Origin: Streptomyces sp. NRRL S-244
Lineage (GTDB): Bacteria > Actinomycetota > Actinomycetes > Streptomycetales > Streptomycetaceae
DNA: 42,260 nt
Assembly: GCF_000717915.1 (NCBI RefSeq)
Contig: NZ_JOCX01000036.1
Span: 1 to 42,260, forward strand
Direction: 5' to 3'
The position numbers and the translations under genes were made by a program. Shown piece after piece: positions 24,179 through 32,043 of this stretch. The notes beneath the pieces were generated by a model. That model ran no database searches. It was not told the origin of the DNA and saw nothing but the letters and a program-made list of their open reading frames with translations. Position 1 is the first letter of the stretch. Each line of letters begins with the position of its first letter.

Positions 24179-24844
24179 TCATTCATTCGGTTTGACGCTT
24201 TCGAGAAGCATGTCCAGCCACTCGGTCACCTTGTCCCGGTGTTTGTCGCTGGGCAGTTGGGCCGCGCGCCAGGCGATGCCGCGGACACCGTGGTTCTGCA
24301 GGAGTCTTGCCAGCGGATCGCCGGTCGAAGCCGCCGGGGCGGGTACGGTTTCGCGCGTGCGGCCCGCGTAGTCCTGGAGCAGCTGCTGCTCGGTCCGCTG
24401 GAGGGCGTCGGTGAGGGCCTCGGCGTCGTGCGCGGTGAGGAAGCCGGCGTGGACGCCGAAGAAGCGCTGGATCGCGTCGCAGTGCTCCATGGTGGGCCGG
24501 CGGTCGCCGTTGATGAGGGCGCCCGCCTGCTGGCGGGACATGCCGGCGCCGTCCGCGATCTCCTGCTGTGTGTAGCGGCGTCCGTTCGGTTTCAGCCGGG
24601 TGCGCCGGAGCAGGTCGAGGCGCTGGAGGAAGCGCGTCTGCAGGCAGGGCTCGACGGCGGGCCGGCCGTCCAGCAGGGACCGGACCACGTCGGCGGGTAC
24701 GCCGGAGGCCTCGGAGAGGCGGCGCAGGTCGAAGACCTTGTTCAGGTCGTGGCCCATCTTGCCCGCGAGTTCGGCGACGCGCGTGACGGTGGCTGCCAGG
24801 GGCGCGTTGGCCACCGCGACGGGAGCCGGGAAGCCGTCTGTCAC
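24179..24844 (-). CDS. XRE-family transcriptional regulator
   Basis: A 221-aa regulator. The helix-turn-helix is near residues 94-121 (YTQQEIADGAGMSRQQAGALINGDRRPTMEHCDAIQRFFG). Before it is a helical region (MGHDLNKVFDLRRLSEASGVPADVVRSLLDGRP) that resembles a second, degenerate HTH. GTG 24844 was chosen since AGGAGA lies eight bases upstream and the upstream frame is otherwise Arg/Pro-rich without a ribosome-binding site. It is the first gene of the unit with the IrrE peptidase and the MAB_1171c protein, and it is divergent from an MmyB-type regulator. It may repress its own operon; the palindrome at 24935-24948 is a candidate site. Confidence 0.9.
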   Translation of the reverse strand: MTDGFPAPVAVANAPLAATVTRVAELAGKMGHDLNKVFDLRRLSEASGVPADVVRSLLDGRPAVEPCLQTRFLQRLDLLRRTRLKPNGRRYTQQEIADGAGMSRQQAGALINGDRRPTMEHCDAIQRFFGVHAGFLTAHDAEALTDALQRTEQQLLQDYAGRTRETVPAPAASTGDPLARLLQNHGVRGIAWRAAQLPSDKHRDKVTEWLDMLLESVKPNE

Positions 24845-24934
24845 CAGTGGTTCTCCTAGATCGCGGCGGGGTCGGTACGGGCACATGGTCGGCTTTTGGA
24901 ATCTAGCCGAGGACCCGCCGCAGGGCCAGAACTT

Positions 24935-24948
24935 GCCACAGCTGTGGC
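24935..24948. promoter_or_regulatory. 14-bp perfect palindrome in the divergent XRE/MmyB region
   Basis: GCCACAGCTGTGGC is perfectly self-complementary. A TTGCCAC that includes its left arm recurs at about 24975-24981. It lies about 90 bp before the XRE start and 40 bp upstream of the -35 of the MmyB-type gene, so either regulator could use it. Confidence 0.55.
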
Positions 24949-24986
24949 GGGAATGAGCTGTCAAGAGGCTGGAATTGCCACGATAG

Positions 24987-25016
24987 TTGACACTCGAATG
25001 AAGTCGGTAGCAGGAT
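24987..25016 (+). promoter_or_regulatory. Promoter of the MmyB-type regulator
   Basis: TTGACA (24987-24992) is followed after 18 bases by CAGGAT (25011-25016), nearly the consensus for the vegetative sigma factor. It gives a leader of about 40 bases before GTG 25064. Confidence 0.65.
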
Positions 25017-25063
25017 CGCCAGAGGAAATTGAAGATCCAGACCGTGAAGAGGGGGAGCTCTCG

Positions 25064-26053
25064 GTGCCACATCTCGCAGCGGTGGGCCCGTCCGATGGGT
25101 TTGCCCGAGCCGGTGAGGAGCGCCTTGCGGGCGAAGAGTCCGCACGCGGCGCAGTGCGGTCGGAGCGACGCAAGGAGATTTTGCGCCAGCGGCGCGAGGA
25201 ACTGGGCCTGAGCCAGGAGGACCTCGCCGCCCGGCTGCGCATCAGCGTCCGCGCCTACGGCAACTGGGAACGCGGCCTGGTCAAGGAATGGACCGACCGC
25301 AAACTGCTCGCCCTGGCCGAGGCCTTGGAGATGAGCGAGCGGCAGTGCTTCTGGCTCTTCCGCGTCATGGTCGACCGGGACCCGCCGTCGACCTGGCGGG
25401 CGGCCGAGGAGAGCCGGCTGCCCCAGGACCCCGCCCAGCGCGACTACCTGTGCGACTACGCGGCGCTCATGGAGGCCGTGCCGTACCCGAGCTTCCTGGT
25501 GGACCACCGCTGGGACGTGGCGCTCACCAACTCGGCGTTCGACAAGCTCTTCCAGTCGGTGCGCCCGCATCCGACGGCCCTGCCGGACGACAACTTCCTG
25601 CGCTTCGTGCTGTTCCACCCGGACGCCGCGGCCGTGCTGGAGGACCACGAACCGGCCTGGTGCGTACCGCTGCTGGCCCAGTTCGCCGGCGCGCTCGCCG
25701 CGGCCCCGGAGGACGAGGGCCTGAGCAGCATCCGCCAGGAGGTGGCCCGCGATCCGTTCATGGAGGCGGCCTACCGCTACGGGGTGCCGCACTGGCTGAG
25801 CACCCACGGGGCGGACGCCGCCGAGCGCGACGGGGCCGTGCGGACCGTCCGCCACTGGGACCCGCGCTGGGGCCACGTGCGCTGCCGGATGGTGGCCGAA
25901 TCCAGCCGGATGCTCGACGGGATGGGCCTCACCCGGATCACCATGATCCTGTCGACTCCGCAGGGCGCGGCGACGGACCCGGTCCGGGGCGGCGCGACCG
26001 CCCCGCTCCACCAGGGGCCCCGGCTGCGCGCCGTGCCCTCGCTGGAGGACTAG
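25064..26053 (+). CDS. XRE regulator with MmyB-like ligand-binding domain
   Basis: A 329-aa protein from GTG 25064. The N-terminal helix-turn-helix (RRKEILRQRREELGLSQEDLAARLRISVRAYGNWERGLV) is followed by a long domain with the MmyB pattern (VDRDPPSTWRAAEE ... YAALMEAVPYPSFLVDHRWDVALTNSAFDKLFQSVRPHPTALPDDNFLRFVLFHPDA), which in related Streptomyces regulators has a fatty-acid-like ligand pocket. The GTG has GAGGGGGAG at the right distance; longer starts (24896, 24998) lie upstream of the promoter found here. It is divergent from the XRE/IrrE/MAB_1171c unit and may control it. Ligand unknown. Confidence 0.88.
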   Translation: MPHLAAVGPSDGFARAGEERLAGEESARGAVRSERRKEILRQRREELGLSQEDLAARLRISVRAYGNWERGLVKEWTDRKLLALAEALEMSERQCFWLFRVMVDRDPPSTWRAAEESRLPQDPAQRDYLCDYAALMEAVPYPSFLVDHRWDVALTNSAFDKLFQSVRPHPTALPDDNFLRFVLFHPDAAAVLEDHEPAWCVPLLAQFAGALAAAPEDEGLSSIRQEVARDPFMEAAYRYGVPHWLSTHGADAAERDGAVRTVRHWDPRWGHVRCRMVAESSRMLDGMGLTRITMILSTPQGAATDPVRGGATAPLHQGPRLRAVPSLED

Positions 26054-26081
26054 TCCCGGCGGGGGACACTGGGAGCCTCCA

Positions 26082-26141
26082 TCACGGGTCGATCCCGTGT
26101 CGCGGATCGGATGCCACGGATCGTGGCACCGATCGTGGCAC
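26082..26141. promoter_or_regulatory. Operator-like repeats before the GH4 gene
   Basis: CACGGG-TCGAT-CCCGTG (26082-26098) is one inverted repeat. TGCCACG-GAT-CGTGGCA (26112-26128) is a second, with 7-bp arms. The half-site GATCGTGGCAC occurs again at 26131-26141, 12 bp further on. They fill the 107 bp between the MmyB-type gene and the GH4 start. Confidence 0.6.
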
Positions 26142-26160
26142 GGGCGAAGGGCGGTAAGGC

Positions 26161-27516
26161 GTGCGGCTGACCATCCTCGGCGGGGGCGGATTCCGGGTCC
26201 CGCTCGTCTACGGTGCACTCCTCGGCGACCATGCCGAGGGCCGGGTGTCCCAGGTGACGCTGTACGACGAGGACCCCGCCCGGCTCCGCGCCATGGCCCG
26301 GGTGCTGGCGGACCAGGCGGCCGCCTCCGGAGCGCCCGACGCCCCGGCCGTCACCGCCACCGGGGACCTCGACGAGGCCCTGCGCGGGGCCGACTTCGTC
26401 TTCTCCGCCATCCGCGTCGGCGGCCTCGAAGGGCGCGCCGCCGACGAGCGGGTCGCGCTGGCCGAGGGCGTGCTGGGCCAGGAGACGGTCGGCGCGGGCG
26501 GGATCGCGTACGGCCTGCGGACGGTGCCGGTCGCCCGGGAGATCGCCCGCCGGGTGGCCCGCATCGCCCCCGAGGCCTGGGTCATCAACTTCACCAACCC
26601 GGCCGGGCTGGTCACCGAGGCCATGGCCGAGGAGCTCGGCGACCGGGTGATCGGGATCTGCGATTCCCCGGTGGGGCTCGGCCGGCGCATCGCCCGGCTG
26701 CTCGGTGCCCGCCCCGAGGAGGCCTGGATCGACTACGTCGGCCTCAACCACCTGGGCTGGGTCCGCGGGCTGCGCATCGGCGGCCGCGACGAACTGCCGC
26801 GGCTGCTGGCCGACACCGAGGCGCTGGAGTCCTTCGAGGAGGGCCGCCTGTTCGGGGCCGAGTGGCTGCGCTCGCTCGGCGCGATCCCGAACGAGTACCT
26901 GCACTATTACTACTTCAACCGCGACACCGTACGGGCGTACACGCAGGCCAAGCAGACCCGCGGGGCGTTCCTGCGCGACCAGCAGCGCGGGTTCTACGCC
27001 GAGGCGGGCCGGGCGGACCAGGCGGCCGGGGCGGCGCTGGCCGCCTGGGACCGGACCCGGGCCGAGCGGGAGGCCACGTACATGGCCGAGAACCGCGAGG
27101 CGGCCGGCATGGGCGAGCGCGACGAGAGCGATCTGGAGTCCGGCGGGTACGAGAAGGTGGCGCTCGCGCTGATGCGGGCCATCGCGCGGGACGAGCGGGC
27201 CACGCTGATCCTCAACGTGCCGGGCCGCGGCGTGCTGTCCGTGCTCGACGCGCAGGCGGTCATCGAGGTGCCGTGCCTGGTCGACGCGAACGGCGCGCAC
27301 CCGGTGGCCGTGGACCCGCTGCCGCTGCACGCGGTGGGCCTGGTGACCTCCGTCAAGGCGGTCGAGCGGGAGGTGCTCGCGGCCGCCGCGAGCGGCTCCC
27401 GGGCGGACGCCGTCAAGGCCTTCGCGCTGCACCCGCTGGTGGACTCGGTCGGGGTGGCCCGGCGGCTGCTGGAAGGGTACGCGGCCGAGCACCCGGGCCT
27501 GGCCTACCTGCGCTGA
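26161..27516 (+). CDS. GH4 family glycosidase (6-phospho-beta-glucosidase-like)
   Basis: A 451-aa NAD- and Mn-dependent glycosidase. It hydrolyses phosphorylated (or related) glycosides by oxidation and elimination rather than by acid-base attack. The Rossmann motif ILGGGGFRVPLVYGALL opens the protein; the metal-binding Cys sits in GICDSPVGL (near 162), and GLNHLGWVRGL carries another active-site His near 199; NFTNPAGLVTEAM is also a GH4 hallmark. GTG 26161 is 107 bp after the MmyB-type gene. Exact substrate (cellobiose-6-P or other) is not decided by sequence. No PTS or ABC sugar transporter gene is adjacent. Confidence 0.92.
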   Translation: MRLTILGGGGFRVPLVYGALLGDHAEGRVSQVTLYDEDPARLRAMARVLADQAAASGAPDAPAVTATGDLDEALRGADFVFSAIRVGGLEGRAADERVALAEGVLGQETVGAGGIAYGLRTVPVAREIARRVARIAPEAWVINFTNPAGLVTEAMAEELGDRVIGICDSPVGLGRRIARLLGARPEEAWIDYVGLNHLGWVRGLRIGGRDELPRLLADTEALESFEEGRLFGAEWLRSLGAIPNEYLHYYYFNRDTVRAYTQAKQTRGAFLRDQQRGFYAEAGRADQAAGAALAAWDRTRAEREATYMAENREAAGMGERDESDLESGGYEKVALALMRAIARDERATLILNVPGRGVLSVLDAQAVIEVPCLVDANGAHPVAVDPLPLHAVGLVTSVKAVEREVLAAAASGSRADAVKAFALHPLVDSVGVARRLLEGYAAEHPGLAYLR

Positions 27517-27561
27517 TCCCGCGCCGGCCGGACCGCCGGGGAGGGTCCCCCGTACGGCTCA

Positions 27562-29682
27562 GTGGGCATGCGGTGGGGCGGGGGCGCTGTGAGAGTGCGA
27601 GATGTGACCACTGCCCCCGCCGAAGCCGCAGCCGCGCCGGCGGCCGCGGAGCCTCCCGTGCTGGACCGGCGGCGGCGCAACGTCGTCTTCGGCACGATCA
27701 TGCTGGGGGTGCTGCTCGCGGCCCTGGACCAGACGATCGTCGGCACCGCGCTGCCCACGATCGTGGCGGATCTCGGCGGCGGCGAGCACATGTCGTGGGT
27801 GGTGACCTCGTACCTGCTCGCGGAGACCGTCGCGACGGTGCTCGTGGGCAAGTTCGGTGACCTCTTCGGCCGGAAACTGATCTTCCAGATCTCCGCGATC
27901 GTCTTCATCACGGGCTCGTTCCTGTGCGGCCTGGCGAGCAACATGTCCCTGCTCATCCTGTGGCGGGGCGTCCAGGGCGTCGGCGCCGGCGGCCTCATGG
28001 TCACCTCCATGGCCCTGATCGCCGACGTGGTCCCGCTGCGCGAACGCGGCAAGTACCAGGGCGCGATCGGCGCCGTCTTCGGGGTCGCGACCGTCATCGG
28101 GCCGCTGCTCGGCGGCCTGTTCACCGACCACCTCACCTGGCGCTGGGCGTTCTACGTGAACGTCCCGATCGCGATCCTGGTGGTCGTCGCGGCGGCCCGG
28201 ACGATCCCCTCGGTCCGGGCACCCGGGGGCGCCCGGATCGACTACCTGGGCATCGCCCTGGTCGCGGTGGGCTCCAGCGCCCTGATCCTGGCCACCAGCT
28301 GGGGCGGGAACGAGTACGCCTGGGGCTCCGCGAGGATCATCGGGCTGTTCGTGCTCGGCGTGCTGGCCCTGGCCCTGTTCTGCCTGGTCGAGAGGCGGGC
28401 GGCGGAGCCGATGCTGCCGATGCGGCTCTTCGGGAACCAGGTCTTCACGGTCTGCTCGGTGCTCAGCTTCGTAGTCGGCTTCGCCATGCTCGGCGCGATG
28501 ACCTTCCTGCCGACGTACCTCCAGTACGTGGACGGGGATTCGGCCACGGTCTCGGGCGTACGGACCCTGCCGCTGGTGATCGGGCTGCTGATCGCGTCCG
28601 TCTTCAGCGGGAACGTCACCAGCAAGACCGGGCGGTACCGGATCTTCCCCATCGTCGGCAGCCTGGTGATGGGCGTCGGGCTGTACCTGCTCTCGCGGAT
28701 GGGCCCGGAGACCGGCGCGTGGCTGGAATCGCTGTACATGTTCGTGCTCGGTGTCGGGATCGGCCTGTGCATGCAGGTCCTGACGATCGCCGTGCAGAAC
28801 ACCGTGGACTACGCCGACCTCGGAACCGCCACATCAGGTGTCACGTTCTTCCGTACGCTCGGCAGCTCGTTCGGCACCGCCGTGTTCGGAACCATCTACG
28901 CCAACACCCTGGGCCCCGCGCTGGAGAAGGCCGTCGCGGAGGCCGCGCGGGCCACCGGGGCCGATCCGGCGGAGCTGGCGAAGGCAGCCCAGAGCCCCCA
29001 GGGCGTCCACGGGCTCGACCCGGCGGCGGCCGCCCCGATCGTCGAGGCCTACGCGCACGCACTGCACACGGTGTTCCTGTGGACGGTGCCGGTGGCCGGG
29101 GTCGGCTTCGTCGTCGCGCTCTTCCTCAAGCAGGTCCGGCTGCGCGACAGCGCCCGCGCGGCGTCGACGGACATGGGCGACGGCTTCGCCTCACCGGCCA
29201 CGGCCTCCGGCGATTCGGCCAAACTGCTGGAGCTGGCGGTCGGCAAGCTCGTACGGAACATGGGGCCGGAGACGGCGCGGGCGATCGTGAACGCCTCGGA
29301 CACCCGGCTGGACATCGCGGGTGCGTGGGCGGTGATGCAGGTGGAGATCACGACCCGTACGGTCGGCCACGCGAGCCTCGGGCTCATCGCCTCGCGCCGC
29401 GCCCTGCCGCCGGAGGTCCTGGTGCCGGTCTTCGACCGGATGGAGCAGGAGGGGTACATGACCCGCGAGGGTGCCTTCTTCACGCTCACGCCGGCGGGGC
29501 AGCGGGAGGCGGCGACCCTCACGAAGGCGTGGGGGGACTGGCTAGGCGGCGAACTGGAGAAGGACCGCGGCCGCCCGCGGAGCGAGGAACTCCGGGCGGC
29601 GGCCGACGCGATCGCGAAGCGGCTGCTCGTGGAGGACCTGAGCGAGGGCTACTTCGCGCAGAAGGCCCCGGCGGGGCTGTGA
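27562..29682 (+). CDS. DHA2-type MFS drug exporter with extra winged-helix-like C-terminus
   Basis: A 706-aa protein if the first start is used (GTG 27562; ATG 27568 and GTG 27589 are also possible and no ribosome-binding site decides). Residues about 35-530 are a 14-helix DHA2 major facilitator with motif LDQTIVGTALPTIVADLGG, motif A GKFGDLFGRK and LIADVVPLRERGKYQG. The C-terminal 165 residues are soluble and look like a small helical/winged-helix domain (LDIAGAWAVMQVEITTRTVGHASLGLIASRRALPPEVLVPVFDRMEQEGYMTREGAFFTLTPAGQREAATLTKAWGDWLGG), similar to MarR-type DNA-binding or PadR-type domains. A usual DHA2 exporter has about 500-550 residues. Gene lies 45 bp after the GH4 gene, same strand. 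Exported drug unknown. Confidence 0.85.
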   Translation: MGMRWGGGAVRVRDVTTAPAEAAAAPAAAEPPVLDRRRRNVVFGTIMLGVLLAALDQTIVGTALPTIVADLGGGEHMSWVVTSYLLAETVATVLVGKFGDLFGRKLIFQISAIVFITGSFLCGLASNMSLLILWRGVQGVGAGGLMVTSMALIADVVPLRERGKYQGAIGAVFGVATVIGPLLGGLFTDHLTWRWAFYVNVPIAILVVVAAARTIPSVRAPGGARIDYLGIALVAVGSSALILATSWGGNEYAWGSARIIGLFVLGVLALALFCLVERRAAEPMLPMRLFGNQVFTVCSVLSFVVGFAMLGAMTFLPTYLQYVDGDSATVSGVRTLPLVIGLLIASVFSGNVTSKTGRYRIFPIVGSLVMGVGLYLLSRMGPETGAWLESLYMFVLGVGIGLCMQVLTIAVQNTVDYADLGTATSGVTFFRTLGSSFGTAVFGTIYANTLGPALEKAVAEAARATGADPAELAKAAQSPQGVHGLDPAAAAPIVEAYAHALHTVFLWTVPVAGVGFVVALFLKQVRLRDSARAASTDMGDGFASPATASGDSAKLLELAVGKLVRNMGPETARAIVNASDTRLDIAGAWAVMQVEITTRTVGHASLGLIASRRALPPEVLVPVFDRMEQEGYMTREGAFFTLTPAGQREAATLTKAWGDWLGGELEKDRGRPRSEELRAAADAIAKRLLVEDLSEGYFAQKAPAGL

Positions 29683-29695
29683 GCCGAGACCGTGG

Positions 29696-29956
29696 TCACA
29701 GTCCGGCCGACCGGCCGCTGGTGATGCGGCTCCACAGGGAGCGCGTGGCGCCGAAGCCGCTCTCGTGCACCCAGACGTGGGCGCAGGACGGGCACTGCAG
29801 GTGCAGCAGGCTGCCGGTGTTGGTGAGCAGGTAGCGCCAGTGCGCGGAGCAGGTGCGCTGCTGCTCGCAGGAAGCGCAGCCGCGGGCGTCGTCGCAGCTC
29901 GGGCAGGCCACCCAGGCGCGTCGCCCGGGGTCCGCCTGCGGGTCAAGGGGCAGCAT
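29696..29956 (-). CDS. Small cysteine-rich zinc-ribbon-like protein
   Basis: An 86-aa protein from ATG 29956 with cysteines arranged as CPSCDDARGCASCEQQRTC and later CPSCAHVWVHESGFG. Such pairs normally bind zinc. The N-terminal MLPLDPQADPGRRAWVA is unremarkable. It overlaps the stop of the DUF6400 gene by 14 bp and is therefore the second gene of a two-gene unit. The family is not one I can name; zinc binding and a role in nucleic-acid or protein contact are inferences from the pattern. Confidence 0.65.
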   Translation of the reverse strand: MLPLDPQADPGRRAWVACPSCDDARGCASCEQQRTCSAHWRYLLTNTGSLLHLQCPSCAHVWVHESGFGATRSLWSRITSGRSAGL

Positions 29957-30215
29957 GGCCGTCCCCGCGCGGGGCGAGCACGCCGGCGGCGACCAGGCCG
30001 TCGTAGACGCGCTGCTGCTCGGCGTCGAGGCCGGAGTACAGCAGGTCGTACGCCGCCTCTTCACCGCGCAGTACCTCGATCGGGTCCCAGTCGGGGCCGA
30101 GGGCGGCCATGACCTGGGCCCGCCGGAGGACCTCCTGGGCGGTGAGGTCGACGGCGAAGTCGACCAGCTCGGGGGTGCCCGGGCCGGTGGGGGGTGTGGG
30201 GTGGTGTGGGGCCAT
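29943..30215 (-). CDS. DUF6400-type small protein
   Basis: A 90-aa protein. The stretch DFAVDLTAQEVLRRAQVMAALGPDWDPIEVLRGEEAAYDLLYSGLDAEQQRVYDGLVAAGVL resembles DUF6400 proteins known only from actinobacteria. ATG 30215 was chosen because it is placed a few bases from the predicted transcription start (see promoter), with no ribosome-binding site, so the mRNA is probably leaderless; the longer frame to 30272 would begin upstream of the promoter. It overlaps the next gene. Function is unknown. Confidence 0.72.
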   Translation of the reverse strand: MAPHHPTPPTGPGTPELVDFAVDLTAQEVLRRAQVMAALGPDWDPIEVLRGEEAAYDLLYSGLDAEQQRVYDGLVAAGVLAPRGDGHAAP

Positions 30216-30222
30216 ACGTCTG

Positions 30223-30252
30223 AACTTAGGTATGCCTTCCTTCCTGTGGCAA
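30223..30252 (-). promoter_or_regulatory. Leaderless-type promoter with an iron-box-like half
   Basis: On the minus strand TTGCCA (30252-30247), 18 bases, then TAAGTT (30228-30223), with the ATG only seven bases after. The sequence AAGGCATACCTAA covers the -10 and resembles one half of a DtxR/IdeR (DmdR1) iron box, TTAGGT in the other orientation. The other half of the site is degenerate, so the iron-box reading is weak. Confidence 0.5.
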
Positions 30253-30365
30253 GAGGGGGTGGGAGATGTCACAGCAGGCCGGCGGCGGGGCGGCGGCAGG
30301 TCGATGGCCGGTCGGCGGCCGGTCGGTGGCGGGGCGCGCCCGGTCGGTGGCCCCTGTTCGCGGCT

Positions 30366-30851
30366 CTAGGGCGTCGGGTAGTCGTACGACGGGACGGGCG
30401 GCAGGGTCGGCCCGAGCTCGGGGCGCCAGGCCCGCAGGACCGTCACCGAGGGCGCGTAGAGGGCCTCCGGGATCCCGTCCGGGGCGAACCACTGCCAGCG
30501 CAGGATCTTGTGCGGCTCGGTGACCTTGGGCGTGCCCCGGGCGGCGCCGGTGACGGCCCCCGCGGTCAGGCGGGTCGTCCCGGCCTCGGGGGAGAGCTGG
30601 ACGGTCAGCATCCGGATGTCCCCGGGGGCCGCCCGCAGATCCGTTTCCTCGGCCAGTTCGCGGGCGGCGGCCTGCTCGAAGCTCTCCCCGGGGTCGACCT
30701 TCCCGCCGGGCAGTTCCCAGCGGCCGTCGTGCGCCTGGCCGAGGAGCACCCGCCCGGCGGCGTCGGTCACGACGAGGCCGACGCCGACGACGGCGTTGGG
30801 CCGGGGGACGGCCCGTGCCGGGCGTCCGGGCTGGTCGTTCGGTGTGGTCAT
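30366..30851 (-). CDS. NUDIX hydrolase
   Basis: A 161-aa nucleotide-diphosphate-X hydrolase. The Nudix box is complete: [24 protein letters not shown] (G-x5-E-x7-R-E-x2-E-E), which binds the divalent metal. Preceding [29 protein letters not shown] is the usual start of the fold. ATG 30851; the longer frame to 31514 runs antisense through the flavoprotein gene and is not real. It is divergent from the TrxR-like gene with a palindrome between. Members of this group can act on 8-oxo-dGTP or other damaged nucleotides; which substrate is not clear here. Confidence 0.88.
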   Translation of the reverse strand: MTTPNDQPGRPARAVPRPNAVVGVGLVVTDAAGRVLLGQAHDGRWELPGGKVDPGESFEQAAARELAEETDLRAAPGDIRMLTVQLSPEAGTTRLTAGAVTGAARGTPKVTEPHKILRWQWFAPDGIPEALYAPSVTVLRAWRPELGPTLPPVPSYDYPTP

Positions 30852-30859
30852 CGCTCCAT

Positions 30860-30874
30860 TTGCCGGTTCGGCAA
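30860..30874. promoter_or_regulatory. Palindrome between the NUDIX and flavoprotein genes
   Basis: TTGCCG-GTT-CGGCAA is a perfect inverted repeat with 6-bp arms in the 65-bp divergent interval. It is a plausible operator for both genes. A nearby TTGTCA (about 30881-30886) could be a -35 element for the flavoprotein gene. Confidence 0.5.
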
Positions 30875-30916
30875 CAGCGTTTGTCAAGCGGGTCGGCCGG
30901 CGGCACCCTCGGCGGT

Positions 30917-31939
30917 ATGGACGACGCGAGGGACAACACGCTGACGGGCTCTTTCGACGTGGTGGTCGTGGGCGGCGGGACCGCCGGACTGGCCGGGGCG
31001 CTGACCCTGGCCCGGGCCCGCCGTTCGCTGCTGGTGCTCGACTCCGGCAGCCCCCGCAACGCCCCCGCCGCCCACCTGCACGGCTACCTGGGCCGGGACG
31101 GGGCGAGCCCGGCGGAGCTGCTGGCCGCGGGGCGGGCCGAGGTGACCGGGTACGGGGGCGAGATCCGCTCCGGGGCGGCCGGCACCGCGCTCGCCGCCGA
31201 CCGGCTGCCCGGCGGCGGCTTCCTCGTCCGGTGCGCCGACGGGTCCTCGGTCCGGGCCGGCCGGCTGCTGATCGCCACCGGGCTGGTGGACGAGCTGCCG
31301 CAGCTGCCGGGGCTCCGGGAGCGCTGGGGGCGGGACGTGCTGCACTGCCCGTACTGCCACGGCTGGGAGGTCCGCGACGAGCCGGTCGCGGTCCTGGCCA
31401 CCGGCCCCGTCGCCGTGCACCAGGCGCAGATGTGGCGGAGCTGGACCGACCGCGTGACCCTGCTGACCCACACCCGGCGCCTGACCGACGCGGACCGGGA
31501 GCTGCTGTCCGCACTCGGTGTCGCGGTGGTGGAGGGTGAGGTGACCGGTCTCGCCACCGAAGGCGACCGGCTGGCCGGGGTGACCTTGGCCGACGGCGCG
31601 GCCGTGGCGTGCACGGCGCTCGTGGTGGCCCCGAGGTTCACCGCCCGCGCCGGGGTGGCGGCGAGCCTCGGGCTGTCCGTCGCCACCGTGGAGCGGGCCG
31701 GAGCGGCGATCGGCACCTGCCTGGAGGCCGATCCGGCGAGCGGGGCCACCGCGCTGAGCGGCGTCTGGGCCGCCGGGAACGTGGCCGGCCCCATGGAGCA
31801 GCTGGCCGGGGCGGCCGCGGCCGGGGTCCGCGCGGCCGTGGCGATCAACACCGACCTGATCGAGGAGGAGGGCCGGAGGGCCCTCGAAGCCCACCGCGCT
31901 GCCGGCCGGAGCACCGGCCGGAGCGCGAGCGGGGCGTAG
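30917..31939 (+). CDS. TrxR-like FAD/NAD(P) oxidoreductase with CPYC motif
   Basis: A 340-aa flavoprotein. The FAD-binding motif [30 protein letters not shown] starts the protein. The pair of cysteines in [16 protein letters not shown] is like that of thioredoxin reductase relatives that oxidise dithiols (the GliT/HlmI/DepH group). The NAD(P) half has a weak nucleotide motif ([15 protein letters not shown]), and the end carries [33 protein letters not shown] 30917 was preferred because it places the FAD fold at residue 15. No thioredoxin gene is adjacent, so it need not be a classic thioredoxin reductase. Substrate unknown. Confidence 0.87.
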   Translation: MDDARDNTLTGSFDVVVVGGGTAGLAGALTLARARRSLLVLDSGSPRNAPAAHLHGYLGRDGASPAELLAAGRAEVTGYGGEIRSGAAGTALAADRLPGGGFLVRCADGSSVRAGRLLIATGLVDELPQLPGLRERWGRDVLHCPYCHGWEVRDEPVAVLATGPVAVHQAQMWRSWTDRVTLLTHTRRLTDADRELLSALGVAVVEGEVTGLATEGDRLAGVTLADGAAVACTALVVAPRFTARAGVAASLGLSVATVERAGAAIGTCLEADPASGATALSGVWAAGNVAGPMEQLAGAAAAGVRAAVAINTDLIEEEGRRALEAHRAAGRSTGRSASGA

Positions 31940-31985
31940 CCCGTCGGACACGTGTGCGGGTTTCGGCCAGGGCGGGTCCGTGCAG

Positions 31986-32028
31986 GCTCTGAGCAGTCTG
32001 ATCTTCGTACCGTTCATCGGCTCAGAGG
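31986..32028 (+). promoter_or_regulatory. Inverted repeat in the FAD monooxygenase leader
   Basis: GCTCTGAGC (31986-31994) can pair with GCTCAGAG (32020-32027) across a 25-base loop. The ribosome-binding site CGGGGGGC lies just after. The hairpin may limit access to the start codon or be an operator. Confidence 0.35.
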
Positions 32029-32043
32029 CTCGGGGGGCTCGCA

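Noticed and set aside
24896..25063. Longer N-terminus for the MmyB-type regulator
   Set aside because: The promoter with TTGACA lies inside it, and GTG 25064 has a strong ribosome-binding site.
26161..29682. GH4 and MFS genes as a natural product or antibiotic resistance cluster
   Set aside because: No biosynthetic genes accompany them; grouping would be over-interpretation.
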